This document shows positions 42,686-51,128 of a DNA stretch of 64,000 nucleotides, piece after piece. The stretch comes from JBDFMH01 sp047238125. Lineage in GTDB: Bacteria; Pseudomonadota; Alphaproteobacteria; Sphingomonadales; Sphingomonadaceae. Location: NCBI RefSeq assembly GCF_047238125.1, contig NZ_JBDFMH010000001.1:310001-374000 (forward strand), in the 5' to 3' direction. The stretch's first letter is position 1, and each line of letters opens with the position of its first letter. The notes under the pieces were generated by a model. The model made no database searches. It was not told the origin of the DNA and saw nothing but the letters and a program-made list of their open reading frames with translations. A program made the position numbers and the translations under genes.

Positions 42686-43999
42686 ATGAGCTTTCCCTGG
42701 GCGAAGCCTTACGAACCCAAGCTGGGTCTCACCAAGTGGCTGGACGAGCGGCTGCCGCTGCCCCGGCTGGTCTACAACGCGGTCGGCGCCGGCTATCCGG
42801 TCCCGCGCAACCTGAACTATTTCTGGAACTTCGGCGTCCTCGCCGGGGCCGCGCTGGGCATCCAGATCATCACCGGCATCGTGCTGGCGATGCATTATGC
42901 CGCCAACGGCGCGATCGCGTTCGACTCCGTCGAACATATCATGCGCGATGTGAACAGCGGCTGGCTGCTGCGCTATGCGCACGCCAACGGCGCATCGATG
43001 TTCTTCATCGTCGTCTATCTGCACATCTTCCGCGGCCTCTATTACGGATCGTACAAGGCACCGCGTGAAATGGTGTGGCTGCTCGGCGTGGTCATCTTCC
43101 TGCTGATGATGGCCACCGCCTTCATGGGCTATGTGCTTCCCTGGGGGCAGATGTCCTATTGGGGCGCGCAGGTGATCACCGGCTTCTTCTCGGCGATCCC
43201 GGTAGTGGGCGATCCGATCCGCATCTGGCTGCTGGGCGGCTTCGCGCCGGACAATGCCGCGCTCAACCGCTTCTTCTCGCTGCATTATCTGCTGCCGTTC
43301 GTCATCGCGGGCGTCATCATCCTGCACATCTGGGCGCTGCACATCCCCGGGTCGAACAATCCGACCGGCGTGGACGTGAAGGGGCCGCAGGATACGGTGC
43401 CGTTCCACCCCTATTACACCGCCAAGGATGGCTTCGGGCTGGGCGTGTTCCTGATCGTGTTCTCGCTGATCCTGTTCTTCGCGCCGAACATGCTGGGCCA
43501 TCCGGACAATTACATCCCGGCCAACCCGCTCTCCACGCCCGCTCTCATCGTGCCCGAATGGTATTTCCTGCCCTTCTACGCGATCCTGAAGGCGTTCACC
43601 GGCGATTTCCTCTGGATCCCGGCGAAGCTGTGGGGCGTGATCGCGATGTTCGGGTCGATCCTGCTGCTGTTCTTCCTGCCCTGGATCGACAGCTCGCCGG
43701 TCCGCTCGGCCAATTATCGCCCGCTCTACAAGAAGTTCTTCTGGGTGCTGGTGTTGGACGTGGTGGCGCTCGGCTATCTCGGCCAGGCGGAAGTCACGCC
43801 GATGGTCGTGCTCGCCAGCCAGATCTGCGCGGCTTATTATTTCGCCCATTTCCTGATCATCCTGCCCATCGTCTCGGCGATCGAGCGGCCGCTGCCCTTG
43901 CCTAACTCGATCTCGGAATCGGTGCTGCATGGCGAGAAGGCGGAAGCCGCGCCTTACGGGGTGGATACCGGCACCGGCCCCGCCGGCCAGCCCGCCTGA
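42686..43999 (+). CDS. petB: Cytochrome b of the bc1 complex
   Basis: A 437-residue polytopic protein. Haem ligands are in HANGASMFFIVVYLHIFRG and further helices. The Qo-site motif PEWYF and the inhibitor-site region GYVLPWGQMSYWGAQVIT are intact. It spans the membrane eight times and provides both quinone sites. The length fits alphaproteobacterial cytochrome b with its C-terminal extension. Confidence 0.97.
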   Translation: MSFPWAKPYEPKLGLTKWLDERLPLPRLVYNAVGAGYPVPRNLNYFWNFGVLAGAALGIQIITGIVLAMHYAANGAIAFDSVEHIMRDVNSGWLLRYAHANGASMFFIVVYLHIFRGLYYGSYKAPREMVWLLGVVIFLLMMATAFMGYVLPWGQMSYWGAQVITGFFSAIPVVGDPIRIWLLGGFAPDNAALNRFFSLHYLLPFVIAGVIILHIWALHIPGSNNPTGVDVKGPQDTVPFHPYYTAKDGFGLGVFLIVFSLILFFAPNMLGHPDNYIPANPLSTPALIVPEWYFLPFYAILKAFTGDFLWIPAKLWGVIAMFGSILLLFFLPWIDSSPVRSANYRPLYKKFFWVLVLDVVALGYLGQAEVTPMVVLASQICAAYYFAHFLIILPIVSAIERPLPLPNSISESVLHGEKAEAAPYGVDTGTGPAGQPA

Positions 44000-44022
44000 G
44001 CCTCTCGAGGAGTTAAGAACAG

Positions 44023-44859
44023 ATGGCCCGCATCATCGCCTTCCTCGTAGGCTGTGGTTTCCTTTTCGCGCTCATCTTCTCGGTGATCGTGACCCCGCGT
44101 GAAGCGGCCGAGGAATCGGTCGCCCATCGCTTCCACAAGCACCCCAAGGAAGTCGCCTTCAGCAGCGATGGCCCGATGGGCAAGTTCGATCGTGCGCAGC
44201 TGCAGCGCGGCTTCCAGGTCTACAAGGAAGTCTGCTCGGCCTGCCATTCGCTGCACCTGGTTGCCTTCCGCGACCTGCAGGAAATCGGCTTCACCGCGCC
44301 CGAGGTGAAGGCGATCGCGAACCAGTGGGCGATCGAGGTGCCTTCGGTCGATCCCGCCACCGGCGAGCCCGCGACCCGCAAGGCGCTGCCGTCGGACAAG
44401 TTCCCGAGCCCCTATGCCAACGAGACTGCCGCGCGCGCCGCGAACAACAATGCGCTGCCGCCGGATCTGTCGCTGATGACGAAGGCGCGCGAAGGCCACG
44501 CGGCCTATGTCTACTCGCTGCTCAGCGGGTACCAGAATCCGCCTGCCAACCTGCCGGCCGAAGCGCAGCCGGGCACGGGGCTGTACTACAACCCCTATTT
44601 CGCGAACCTCAACATCGCGATGCCCGCGCCGCTCGCCGCCGATGGCCAGGTGAGCTATGCCGACGGCACCAATGCGACGATCGATCAGATGGCCAAGGAC
44701 GTCTCGGCCTTCCTGATCTGGACCGCCGAACCCAAGCTTGAGAACCGCAAGCGCACCGGCTGGGCCGTGGTCATCTTCCTGCTGATCGCCACTACGCTGG
44801 CCTATCTCAGCTACCAGACGATCTGGGCGGAAAAGAAGGGCAAGCGCGTCGCCGCCTGA
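44023..44859 (+). CDS. petC: Cytochrome c1 of the bc1 complex
   Basis: A 278-residue protein with GAGGAG upstream of the start. The N-terminal signal/anchor is FLVGCGFLFALIFSVIV, the haem site CSACH is at 71-75 and the axial Met lies in the MPAPLAADG region. The C-terminal membrane anchor is WAVVIFLLIATTLAYLSY. It passes electrons from the Rieske protein to soluble cytochrome c and is followed by a strong terminator, ending the pet operon. Confidence 0.97.
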   Translation: MARIIAFLVGCGFLFALIFSVIVTPREAAEESVAHRFHKHPKEVAFSSDGPMGKFDRAQLQRGFQVYKEVCSACHSLHLVAFRDLQEIGFTAPEVKAIANQWAIEVPSVDPATGEPATRKALPSDKFPSPYANETAARAANNNALPPDLSLMTKAREGHAAYVYSLLSGYQNPPANLPAEAQPGTGLYYNPYFANLNIAMPAPLAADGQVSYADGTNATIDQMAKDVSAFLIWTAEPKLENRKRTGWAVVIFLLIATTLAYLSYQTIWAEKKGKRVAA

Positions 44860-44880
44860 TCGGCATCGGCGCAGGCGTTG

Positions 44881-44915
44881 AAAGGGCGCTCCGGCTTGGG
44901 CCGGGGCGCCTTTTT
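44881..44915 (+). terminator. Rho-independent terminator of the petABC operon
   Basis: GGCGCTCCGGC (44885-44895) pairs with GCCGGGGCGCC (44900-44910) across TTGG with a single G-T wobble, followed by five T. It lies 21 bp after the petC stop. Confidence 0.93.
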
Positions 44916-45095
44916 CTTTGCTGCGAGGGGCGGGGGCATCTCGTCGTCTTGAAAAGCCAGAATTCAGAAGTCCGCCCGCACAACGTGTCCGGCCATCATG
45001 CGGCGAAAGCGAAGCCGAAGCTGCCGACGGAACGACCGCCGATGGTCGATTGCGGTCGTTCATCCACCTGCCTACGTCGTGAGCGGGAGGCTCGG

Positions 45096-45641
45096 ATGCA
45101 GGACGGTCGAATAGTCGCGGTTGCCAGCGATGGGGACCATCGCTTCTCTAAACGGCTGGTGTCGCAGATCGAGGTCATCGCCGGGCTCGGCGTCAGGGGC
45201 GATGCTCATGCAGGCGACACCGTCAAGCATCGCTCCAGGGTCGCCAGCGATCCAAGCCAGCCGAACTACAGGCAGGTTCACCTGATCCACGCCGAGTTGT
45301 TCGCCGAGCTGGAAGCAAAGGGGTTCCGGGTCGGCGCCGCCGATCTCGGCGAGAATGTTACCACGGCCGGTATCGATCTGCTCGCTCTCCCGAGGGGCGC
45401 GAGGCTGCGGCTCGGGCGCGATGTGGTCCTCGAGGTGACGGGTCTCCGCAATCCCTGCGCTCAGATCGAGCGCTTCCAGCCGGGCCTGCTCGCCGCCGTG
45501 CTGGCCCGCGGACCGAATAACGAGGTGATCCGGAAGGCCGGGATCATGGCGGTCGTGCGAGACGGTGGCGTGGTCCGCCCCGGTGATCTCATCGAAGTCG
45601 AACTGCCGCCGCTGCCGCATTCTCCGCTGGAATGCGTCTGA
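45096..45641 (+). CDS. MOSC-domain protein (molybdenum cofactor sulfurase C-terminal-like)
   Basis: A 181-residue protein from the ATG at 45096, with CGGGAGG upstream. The MOSC fold shows RQVHLIHAELFAELEAKG, LGENVTTAGIDLLALPRG and the conserved cysteine in LRNPCAQIERFQPGL, which binds the molybdenum or sulfur group in the family. YiiM-like proteins of this type act on hydroxylated base analogues or carry sulfur. The role here is not known. It stands alone between the pet terminator and the maoC region. Confidence 0.88.
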   Translation: MQDGRIVAVASDGDHRFSKRLVSQIEVIAGLGVRGDAHAGDTVKHRSRVASDPSQPNYRQVHLIHAELFAELEAKGFRVGAADLGENVTTAGIDLLALPRGARLRLGRDVVLEVTGLRNPCAQIERFQPGLLAAVLARGPNNEVIRKAGIMAVVRDGGVVRPGDLIEVELPPLPHSPLECV

Positions 45642-45740
45642 ACCTCCACTCTCCACCGGGTCCACACGTCGCCCCAGGCGCGCCGTCACGCGACGCCTGG
45701 AGCGATGAAGCGACGGCCGGGCAAAGCCCGGTCGGGCGGC

Positions 45741-45866
45741 CTAGAAGGCGAGCGACGCCATGATCCGGAAGATACTGTCGTCGCCGCGGCCGCCCAGCAC
45801 GCCCGAATAGCCGCCCGTGATCGTCAGCGCCTGTGTCGGCGTCCAGTCCCTGCTGCGGGTTCCGAT
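45741..45866 (-). pseudogene. C-terminal remnant of an outer-membrane beta-barrel (autotransporter-like) protein
   Basis: On the minus strand, ending at the TAG at 45741-45743, the frame reads LTITGGYSGVLGG, then RGDDSIFRIMASLAF and stop. A terminal Phe after alternating polar and hydrophobic residues is the signature of the last strand of an outer-membrane barrel. Going upstream the frame runs into the MaoC gene, which starts further up on the same strand and ends at 45866. Only about 40 codons remain, with no start, so I take it as a decayed fragment. Confidence 0.6.
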
Positions 45867-46309
45867 CAACGCCGCGCGAAGAAGCTCGTCGCCACGAAGC
45901 TCAGCACCGGCTGGTCATCCTGGTTGAAGGTCGTCGTCCGGCTCGTCACCGCGCCGCGGTCGGGTTTTGATGCGGATGGCTTCACCGCGATCACCTCGGC
46001 CTCCACGCGCAGCACGTCGCCGGGATAGACCGGGCGCAGCCAGCGCAGCTCGTCCAGCCCGGGCGATCCCATCGATGTGCCGCCGCCGGTGGCCTGCCAG
46101 TGATCCACCATCATCCGCATCGTCATTGCCGCGGTATGCCAGCCGCTGGCCGCCAGCCGGCCGAAGATCGGGCTCGCCGCGGCGGCCGCGTCGTCGAGGT
46201 GGAAAGGCTGCGGATCATAGGCCGCGGCAAAGGCCAGCACCTCCTCCCGCGTCACCTCGTAGCGGCCGAATCGCGCCACCTGGCCAACCGCGAAATCGTC
46301 GAAGGTCAT
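45866..46309 (-). CDS. MaoC-like hotdog dehydratase
   Basis: A 147-residue hotdog-fold protein. FHLDDAAAAASPIFGRLAAS contains the hydratase Asp-His motif (FHxDDxxA), and GLDELRWLRPVYPGDVLR continues the family pattern. These proteins hydrate enoyl-CoA or act as dehydratases in lipid or acid metabolism. The sequence ends FFARR in front of the autotransporter remnant. It starts 7 bp before the ychF stop on the same strand, so it follows ychF in transcription. Confidence 0.92.
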   Translation of the reverse strand: MTFDDFAVGQVARFGRYEVTREEVLAFAAAYDPQPFHLDDAAAAASPIFGRLAASGWHTAAMTMRMMVDHWQATGGGTSMGSPGLDELRWLRPVYPGDVLRVEAEVIAVKPSASKPDRGAVTSRTTTFNQDDQPVLSFVATSFFARR

Positions 46310-46316
46310 CGCGCCC

Positions 46317-47417
46317 TCACACGTTGAAGCGGAACATCAGGATGTCGCCATCCTGCACGGCATAATCCTTGCCTTCCGAACGCCACTTGCCCGCCTCGCG
46401 CGCGCCGGCCTCGCCGTTGAACTTCACATAATCATCATAGGCCATCGTCTCGGCGCGGATGAAGCCGCGCTCGAAATCGGTGTGGATCACGCCCGCCGCC
46501 TGCGGTGCCTTCGATCCGGCGTGAAAGGTCCAGGCGCGCGCCTCCTTCGGCCCCACGGTGAAGAAGGTCTTCAGCCCCAGCAGTTCATATCCTGCGCGGA
46601 TCACGCGCGCGAGCCCGGTCTCGCTCAGCCCCAGGTCGCTCAGGAATTCGGCGCGGTCGGCGGGGTCGAGCGTCACGATCTCGGCCTCGATCGCGGCGGA
46701 GACGACCACCGCCTGCGCGCCTTCGGCTGCCGCCTTCTCGAACACGCGCGCCGACAGCGCATTGCCTTCGGCCGCAGCACCCTCGTCGACATTGCAGACA
46801 TAGAGTACGGGCTTAGCGGTCAGCAGCTGGGCGGTATCGAAGATGCGCTGCTCGTCCTCGTCCTTCGGATCGGTCAGCCGGGCGGGCTTGCCGGCGCGCA
46901 GCAGCTCCAGCGCCTGGCCCAGCACCGATGCTGCCGCCTTGGCCTCCTTGTCGCCCTGCGCCGCCTTTTTCTGGAATGCGGGCACGCGCTTCTCCAGGCT
47001 CTCCAGGTCGGCCAGCATCAGCTCGGTCTCCACCGTCTCGGCGTCGGCGATCGGATCGACCTTGCCTTCGACATGGGTCACGTCGCCATCCTCGAAGCAG
47101 CGCAGCACATGCACGATCGCATCCACTTCGCGGATGTTCGCCAGGAACTGGTTGCCCAGCCCTTCGCCCTTGGATGCGCCGCGCACCAGGCCGGCAATGT
47201 CGACGAAGCCCAGCTGCGTCTCGATGATCTTGGCGGATTGGCCGATCTTCGCGATCGTCTGCAGACGTTCGTCCGGCACCGCCACCTGGCCGACATTGGG
47301 CTCGATCGTGCAGAAGGGATAGTTGGCCGCCTGCGCCGCCGCGGTCTCGGTCAGCGCGTTAAAGAGAGTCGATTTGCCGACGTTCGGCAGGCCCACGATG
47401 CCGCAGCGGAAACCCAT
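46317..47417 (-). CDS. ychF: Redox-regulated ATPase YchF (Obg-like)
   Basis: A 366-residue P-loop protein. G1 motif GLPNVGKSTLFNAL (8-21), G3 DIAGLVRGASKGEGLG, and a TGS-like C-terminal domain ending YAVQDGDILMFRFNV. NKxD is replaced (NVDEG), explaining the ATP preference. YchF binds the ribosome and inhibits the oxidative-stress response. Length and motifs are typical; MaoC lies downstream on the same strand. Confidence 0.96.
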   Translation of the reverse strand: MGFRCGIVGLPNVGKSTLFNALTETAAAQAANYPFCTIEPNVGQVAVPDERLQTIAKIGQSAKIIETQLGFVDIAGLVRGASKGEGLGNQFLANIREVDAIVHVLRCFEDGDVTHVEGKVDPIADAETVETELMLADLESLEKRVPAFQKKAAQGDKEAKAAASVLGQALELLRAGKPARLTDPKDEDEQRIFDTAQLLTAKPVLYVCNVDEGAAAEGNALSARVFEKAAAEGAQAVVVSAAIEAEIVTLDPADRAEFLSDLGLSETGLARVIRAGYELLGLKTFFTVGPKEARAWTFHAGSKAPQAAGVIHTDFERGFIRAETMAYDDYVKFNGEAGAREAGKWRSEGKDYAVQDGDILMFRFNV

Positions 47418-47570
47418 GGTCTTGGTCGTCCTGTCAGGAATGCCGGCGCAACGGGCCGGCGGATCGCGCCGCCGATAGCGCGCGCGCGTCCCGAATGCCA
47501 GCTTGGGCGCCGGTAGAGCGGGTTGCGCATGCGGCCGTTACGGCCCCGATACCAGCAAGGGGATTGCACC

Positions 47571-47708
47571 ATGAGTGACATCAATCGGGACGAGCATGTT
47601 GTCGTCGCCAAGAGCAGCTTCAACATCGCCGACATCATCGCCGCGATCGCGCTGCTGCTGCTGCTGGTGCTCGGCCTGCTGAAATTCATGGGCGTCTCGC
47701 CGATCTGA
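47571..47708 (+). CDS. Small single-pass membrane protein
   Basis: A 45-residue protein from ATG 47571, with AAGGGG 8 bases upstream. A polar N-terminus (MSDINRDEHVVVAKSSFNIA) precedes one hydrophobic helix, DIIAAIALLLLLVLGLLKFM. It is divergent from ychF. No function is known; its length is right for a small membrane-embedded regulator or a YtxH-like helper. Confidence 0.65.
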   Translation: MSDINRDEHVVVAKSSFNIADIIAAIALLLLLVLGLLKFMGVSPI

Positions 47709-47751
47709 TGCGGCGTGCGACGGGGCGGCGCGTCGCGGACCCGCCGGCCTT

Positions 47752-48516
47752 CTATCGCCGCAGCTTCGGCTGCCAGAAGGCGACACGACGAATGGCATAG
47801 GACTCGACAGCGCTACCGCTCGCGTCGCGGGCGGGCTGGTACCGCCCCCGTGCGCGGATCGCGCGGCACGGGACCGGGGCGAACGCCGTCGATCCCGACA
47901 GGTGGACATTGCGGCACCAGCTGACCTGTCCGCTCGCCAAGATCTGCCACAGCACCGTCACCACCCCGCGCGCGCCGTTTTCCAACGCTTCGTTCGGAAA
48001 ATCGCGGTCGTCCATCACGATCGGGCGGGCTTCGACAGCCGGCTGGACGATCCGCCCCACCTGCGCGGGATCGATGCCCCATTCCTGCAATTGCCGCCAC
48101 GAACATCCGTCCAGCGCGCGCAACCCCGCCGGCAGTCCCGTCGGCAGGATCGCGATCTCGCGGCCGTCACCGATCTCGAATGTGATCCGCGTAGCGGTCG
48201 ACAGATCCTTGGGGGAGGGGATCGCAAGATAGAATTTCTCGCGCTTGTCGGCGATGCGTTCGACGGGGGCGTCGCTGGCCCGCCACCGCAATCCCGGTTC
48301 GATGCGGACAGCGCGTTCCCGCTCGCTGCTGTCACGGCCATCGACGGCCGGTGCAAGCAGGGTGAAGAGCATCGTGCTGGAGATCGGGGACCGGTCGATC
48401 CTGACCGAAACCGCATCCGCGCCCGATCCGAACGTGCGCAGCAGGCTGCAGCCGCCTTCCGATCGATCGACCACCCATGGCCCGCCGGGCGCGAGTGCTG
48501 GCGGCACTGATCGCAA
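47752..48516 (-). CDS. TonB C-terminal-domain-like exported protein, N-terminus disturbed
   Basis: A 254-residue frame from a TTG at 48516. The C-terminal part (DFPNEALENGARGVVTVLWQ, then SGQVSWCRNVHLSGS, ending ESYAIRRVAFWQP) matches the TonB C-terminal fold used in small energy-transducer-like proteins. A good signal peptide (MAGLTTGLIWLAISAAST) lies just upstream but in another frame, so the true N-terminus may be joined by a frameshift. If intact, it would act in the periplasm. Confidence 0.65.
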   Translation of the reverse strand: MRSVPPALAPGGPWVVDRSEGGCSLLRTFGSGADAVSVRIDRSPISSTMLFTLLAPAVDGRDSSERERAVRIEPGLRWRASDAPVERIADKREKFYLAIPSPKDLSTATRITFEIGDGREIAILPTGLPAGLRALDGCSWRQLQEWGIDPAQVGRIVQPAVEARPIVMDDRDFPNEALENGARGVVTVLWQILASGQVSWCRNVHLSGSTAFAPVPCRAIRARGRYQPARDASGSAVESYAIRRVAFWQPKLRR

Positions 48517-48612
48517 GCCATATCAACCCGGTCGTCAGCCCCGCCATCTCACGCCCCCCGCACGCTGGCGATCAGGCTATCGGCGCATTGGCCGTGCTGC
48601 AATCGGCCCGTG

Positions 48613-49182
48613 TCAGCCCTGCATCCGCAGCGCCACCTCGTTCATGAAGCGGGCATCGTCGCCCGCCGCCAGCCACGGGGCCTCCGCGGCGATCGCGCCC
48701 AGCATCTGCGCCAGATCGTCCATCTCAGCCTTGGAATAATTGCCCAGCACATGGGGCGTTACCCGGTCCTTGTGGCCGGGATGGCCGATGCCGATCCGCA
48801 CCCGGCGAAACGCATTGCCGATATGGGCCTCGGTCGATCGCAGGCCGTTATGCCCCGCGGTGCCGCCGCCGGTCTTCACCTTCACCTTGAACGGCGCCAG
48901 GTCGAGCTCGTCGTGGAAGGCGGTGACGTCGCCTTCGGCCAGCTTGTAGAAGCGCATAGCCTCGCCCACCGCGCGGCCGCTGTCGTTCATGAAGGTGGCG
49001 GGTTTCAGCAGCAGGATGCGGTCGCTGCCGATCCGGCCGGTGGTGGTCCAGCCCTGGAAGCCCTTCTTCCACGGGTCGAACCGGTGCAGCTCGGCGATCG
49101 TATCGAGCGCCATGAAGCCGACATTGTGGCGGTGCAGCGCATATTGCGCACCCGGATTGCCCAGGCCGACCCAGATCTGCAT
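48613..49182 (-). CDS. pth: Peptidyl-tRNA hydrolase
   Basis: A 189-residue protein. IWVGLGNPGAQYALHRHNVGF carries the substrate-binding Asn and catalytic His region, and LKPATFMNDSGRAVGEAM and LRSTEAHIGNAFRRVRIGIG complete the fold. It releases peptides from stalled peptidyl-tRNA. The rplY gene lies upstream on the same strand, separated by a strong hairpin. The gene order rplY-pth is classic. Confidence 0.97.
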   Translation of the reverse strand: MQIWVGLGNPGAQYALHRHNVGFMALDTIAELHRFDPWKKGFQGWTTTGRIGSDRILLLKPATFMNDSGRAVGEAMRFYKLAEGDVTAFHDELDLAPFKVKVKTGGGTAGHNGLRSTEAHIGNAFRRVRIGIGHPGHKDRVTPHVLGNYSKAEMDDLAQMLGAIAAEAPWLAAGDDARFMNEVALRMQG

Positions 49183-49203
49183 CGATGGGCCTCTTGTGGG
49201 GCG

Positions 49204-49231
49204 AGCCCCTTCCCGATCGCGGGAAGGGGCT
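49204..49231 (-). promoter_or_regulatory. Stable hairpin between rplY and pth
   Basis: AGCCCCTTCCC (49204-49214) and GGGAAGGGGCT (49221-49231) are perfect complements around a GATCGC loop. No T-run follows, so it may stabilise mRNA or attenuate transcription rather than end it. It occupies most of the 60-bp rplY-pth gap. Confidence 0.55.
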
Positions 49232-49242
49232 GCCGTCGCGGA

Positions 49243-49947
49243 TTACTCCGCCTTGTCGCCTTCGCCATCCTCGGCGTCGGAGTCGGCCTCGGCGGCCTCC
49301 TCGGCAGCGGCCTCGGCCGAAGCTTCGGACTGCTCGGCGGCGACCTGCGCCTCAAGCTCCTCGTCTTCCTTGGTCGGCACGGTCGGCGGCACGATCGTCG
49401 CGATCGTCACGGCCTCGTCCTCGTTGGCCGGCGTCACGCCCTTGGGCAGCGTGATGTCACCCACATGGATGGTGTCGCCGATCTCGCGGCCCGCCAGCGA
49501 GATCGTGATCTCGGTCGGGATGTCGGCCGCATCGCAGACCAGCGCCAGCTCGTGCGCGACGACGTTCAGCACGCCATTGCCCTGCTTGATGCCGGGAGCG
49601 TCGTCATGGTCGGTGAAATGCACCGGCACCGATACGGTGACGGTCGCATGCTCGCTGATCCGCAGGAAATCGACATGGATCGGGCGATCGCTGACCGGAT
49701 GGAAATGCACGTCCTTGGGCAGCGTGCGCGTCTTGCGACCGTCGATGTCGATCATCACGACGGTGTTCATGAAGTGGCCCGTGCTCAGCGCCTTGGCGAG
49801 CGCCTTTTCCTCGACGTGGATCGAGACGGGGTCCTTCTTCTGGCCGTAGATCACGGCGGGCACGCGGCCTTCGCGACGCATGGCACGGGAGGCTCCCTTG
49901 CCAGCCCGTTCGCGCGTCCCGGCCGACAGCGTAAGCTGATCGCTCAT
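49243..49947 (-). CDS. rplY: 50S ribosomal protein L25 / general stress protein Ctc
   Basis: A 234-residue protein from the ATG at 49947 (MSDQLTLSAGTRERAGKGAS); the open frame upstream lacks conservation. The first domain contains RREGRVPAVIYGQKKDP, the second beta domain GDTIHVGDITLPKGV, and the C-terminus is an acidic low-complexity tail (EEAAEADSDAEDGEGD). CTC-type L25 binds 5S rRNA. It is read before pth on the minus strand. Confidence 0.96.
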   Translation of the reverse strand: MSDQLTLSAGTRERAGKGASRAMRREGRVPAVIYGQKKDPVSIHVEEKALAKALSTGHFMNTVVMIDIDGRKTRTLPKDVHFHPVSDRPIHVDFLRISEHATVTVSVPVHFTDHDDAPGIKQGNGVLNVVAHELALVCDAADIPTEITISLAGREIGDTIHVGDITLPKGVTPANEDEAVTIATIVPPTVPTKEDEELEAQVAAEQSEASAEAAAEEAAEADSDAEDGEGDKAE

Positions 49948-50059
49948 TGCAGTCTCCGATTGCTGGATATCATCAACCCCCGCCGCGCCTCCAGGGATGA
50001 CCATGACGGGGAGGCGCGCGCATAGCGGAGGCGGCGCGGCGAGTCAAAGTCGGCGAAGA

Positions 50060-50080
50060 TCCGCCCCCGGCGAGGGCGGA
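50060..50080 (-). terminator. Hairpin after the TraB/GumN gene, possible terminator
   Basis: TCCGCCC (50060-50066) pairs with GGGCGGA (50074-50080) around CCGGCGA, just beyond the TraB/GumN stop at 50090 on the minus strand. It has no T-run. Confidence 0.4.
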
Positions 50081-50089
50081 CAGGAAGGC

Positions 50090-51010
50090 TCACTGCACCC
50101 GTTCGACCTTCAGCCCCTTCTTCTCGAGCAGTTCGCGCACCGATCCCGGACCTGCCAAATGGCCCGCGCCCACGGCGATCAGGATCTTGCCGGGGCGATC
50201 CGCCAGCATTTTCTGGATGCTGTCCGCCCAGGCGATATTCCGACGCACCAGCAGCGCCTCGCGCAGCGCGGGGCTGACTTCCAGATCCTCGTCGAAGGTC
50301 GCCGCGATCCCGGCCTCGTCTCCCTTTGCCCAGGCGGCCAGCATCTCGGCAAAGTCGTCCTTGGCGGTCTTGGGATCCTCCAGCAGGGTCTCCAGGAACT
50401 TGCGCTGCTCGGGCTCGGGCAGGGCATCCAGGAAGCCCAGCTGCTGCTCGGGCGATTCCAGCCCCTCGATCGGCTTCTTCGCATCGTTGAACTGCTTCTG
50501 CACGATGTCCTCGACACCGTTGCCCGCTTCCATGCCGAGATCGCCGATCGTCACGCCGACCAGCATCAGCGCCGCCGTCCACGTCTCCATCCGGTCCAGC
50601 AGCGATGTCGGCACCGGGCTGCGCTTCAGCATCGTCTCCAGCGCGGCGCGCTTGTCGGGCGCCACCCGCTCGATCAGCGGCGGCAGGCCCGGGCTCGATC
50701 CCATCTTCAGCAGCAGCGCGCCGGCCTTCTCGGGCTCCTTGTCGAGCAGCGTCTCGATCACCAGCGTGTCCGCCTGGCCAAATGCCTCGCGCAGCACCGG
50801 GTTCTGCCAGGCATAGCCTTCGGGCAGCACGTGGATCGTGCCGAACAGCCAGATCGTCGTGTCCGCATCGCTCACCTTCCACAAGGCGGGCTTCGCGATG
50901 TGCAGCGTGGTGTCCGCGGCGGGGGCGGGGGCCTGCACCGGGGCCGGGGTCGGCTCGGGGGCGGCGGCGGTCAGCGCCAGGGCGGCGATCAGCGGACGGA
51001 AGAACATCAT
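50090..51010 (-). CDS. TraB/GumN family exported protein
   Basis: A 306-residue protein from the ATG at 51010 (MMFFRPLIAALALTAAAPEP, a signal peptide); a second ATG is adjacent. The family signature WKVSDADTTIWLFGTIHVLPEG holds the GxxH motif, and a matching C-terminal IAVGAGHLAGPGSVRELL holds the second GxxH. TraB-like domains are proposed metalloproteases or haem-related binding proteins. It is divergent from glyQ, with about 118 bp between starts. Confidence 0.92.
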   Translation of the reverse strand: MMFFRPLIAALALTAAAPEPTPAPVQAPAPAADTTLHIAKPALWKVSDADTTIWLFGTIHVLPEGYAWQNPVLREAFGQADTLVIETLLDKEPEKAGALLLKMGSSPGLPPLIERVAPDKRAALETMLKRSPVPTSLLDRMETWTAALMLVGVTIGDLGMEAGNGVEDIVQKQFNDAKKPIEGLESPEQQLGFLDALPEPEQRKFLETLLEDPKTAKDDFAEMLAAWAKGDEAGIAATFDEDLEVSPALREALLVRRNIAWADSIQKMLADRPGKILIAVGAGHLAGPGSVRELLEKKGLKVERVQ

Positions 51011-51128
51011 CGCCGCCTTCGCTACTCCGCCCTGAACGCGGCGTGAAGGGTGCCTCGCGCGCCCGAAGGTTGACCGCGCTCGCTTTGGCCGCATAACGCG
51101 CAGCCACAAACCAGGGATATCCTCGATC

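Noticed and set aside
44949..45095. Upstream extension of the MOSC protein
   Set aside because: The added residues have no conserved character, and a good start with ribosome-binding site exists at 45096.
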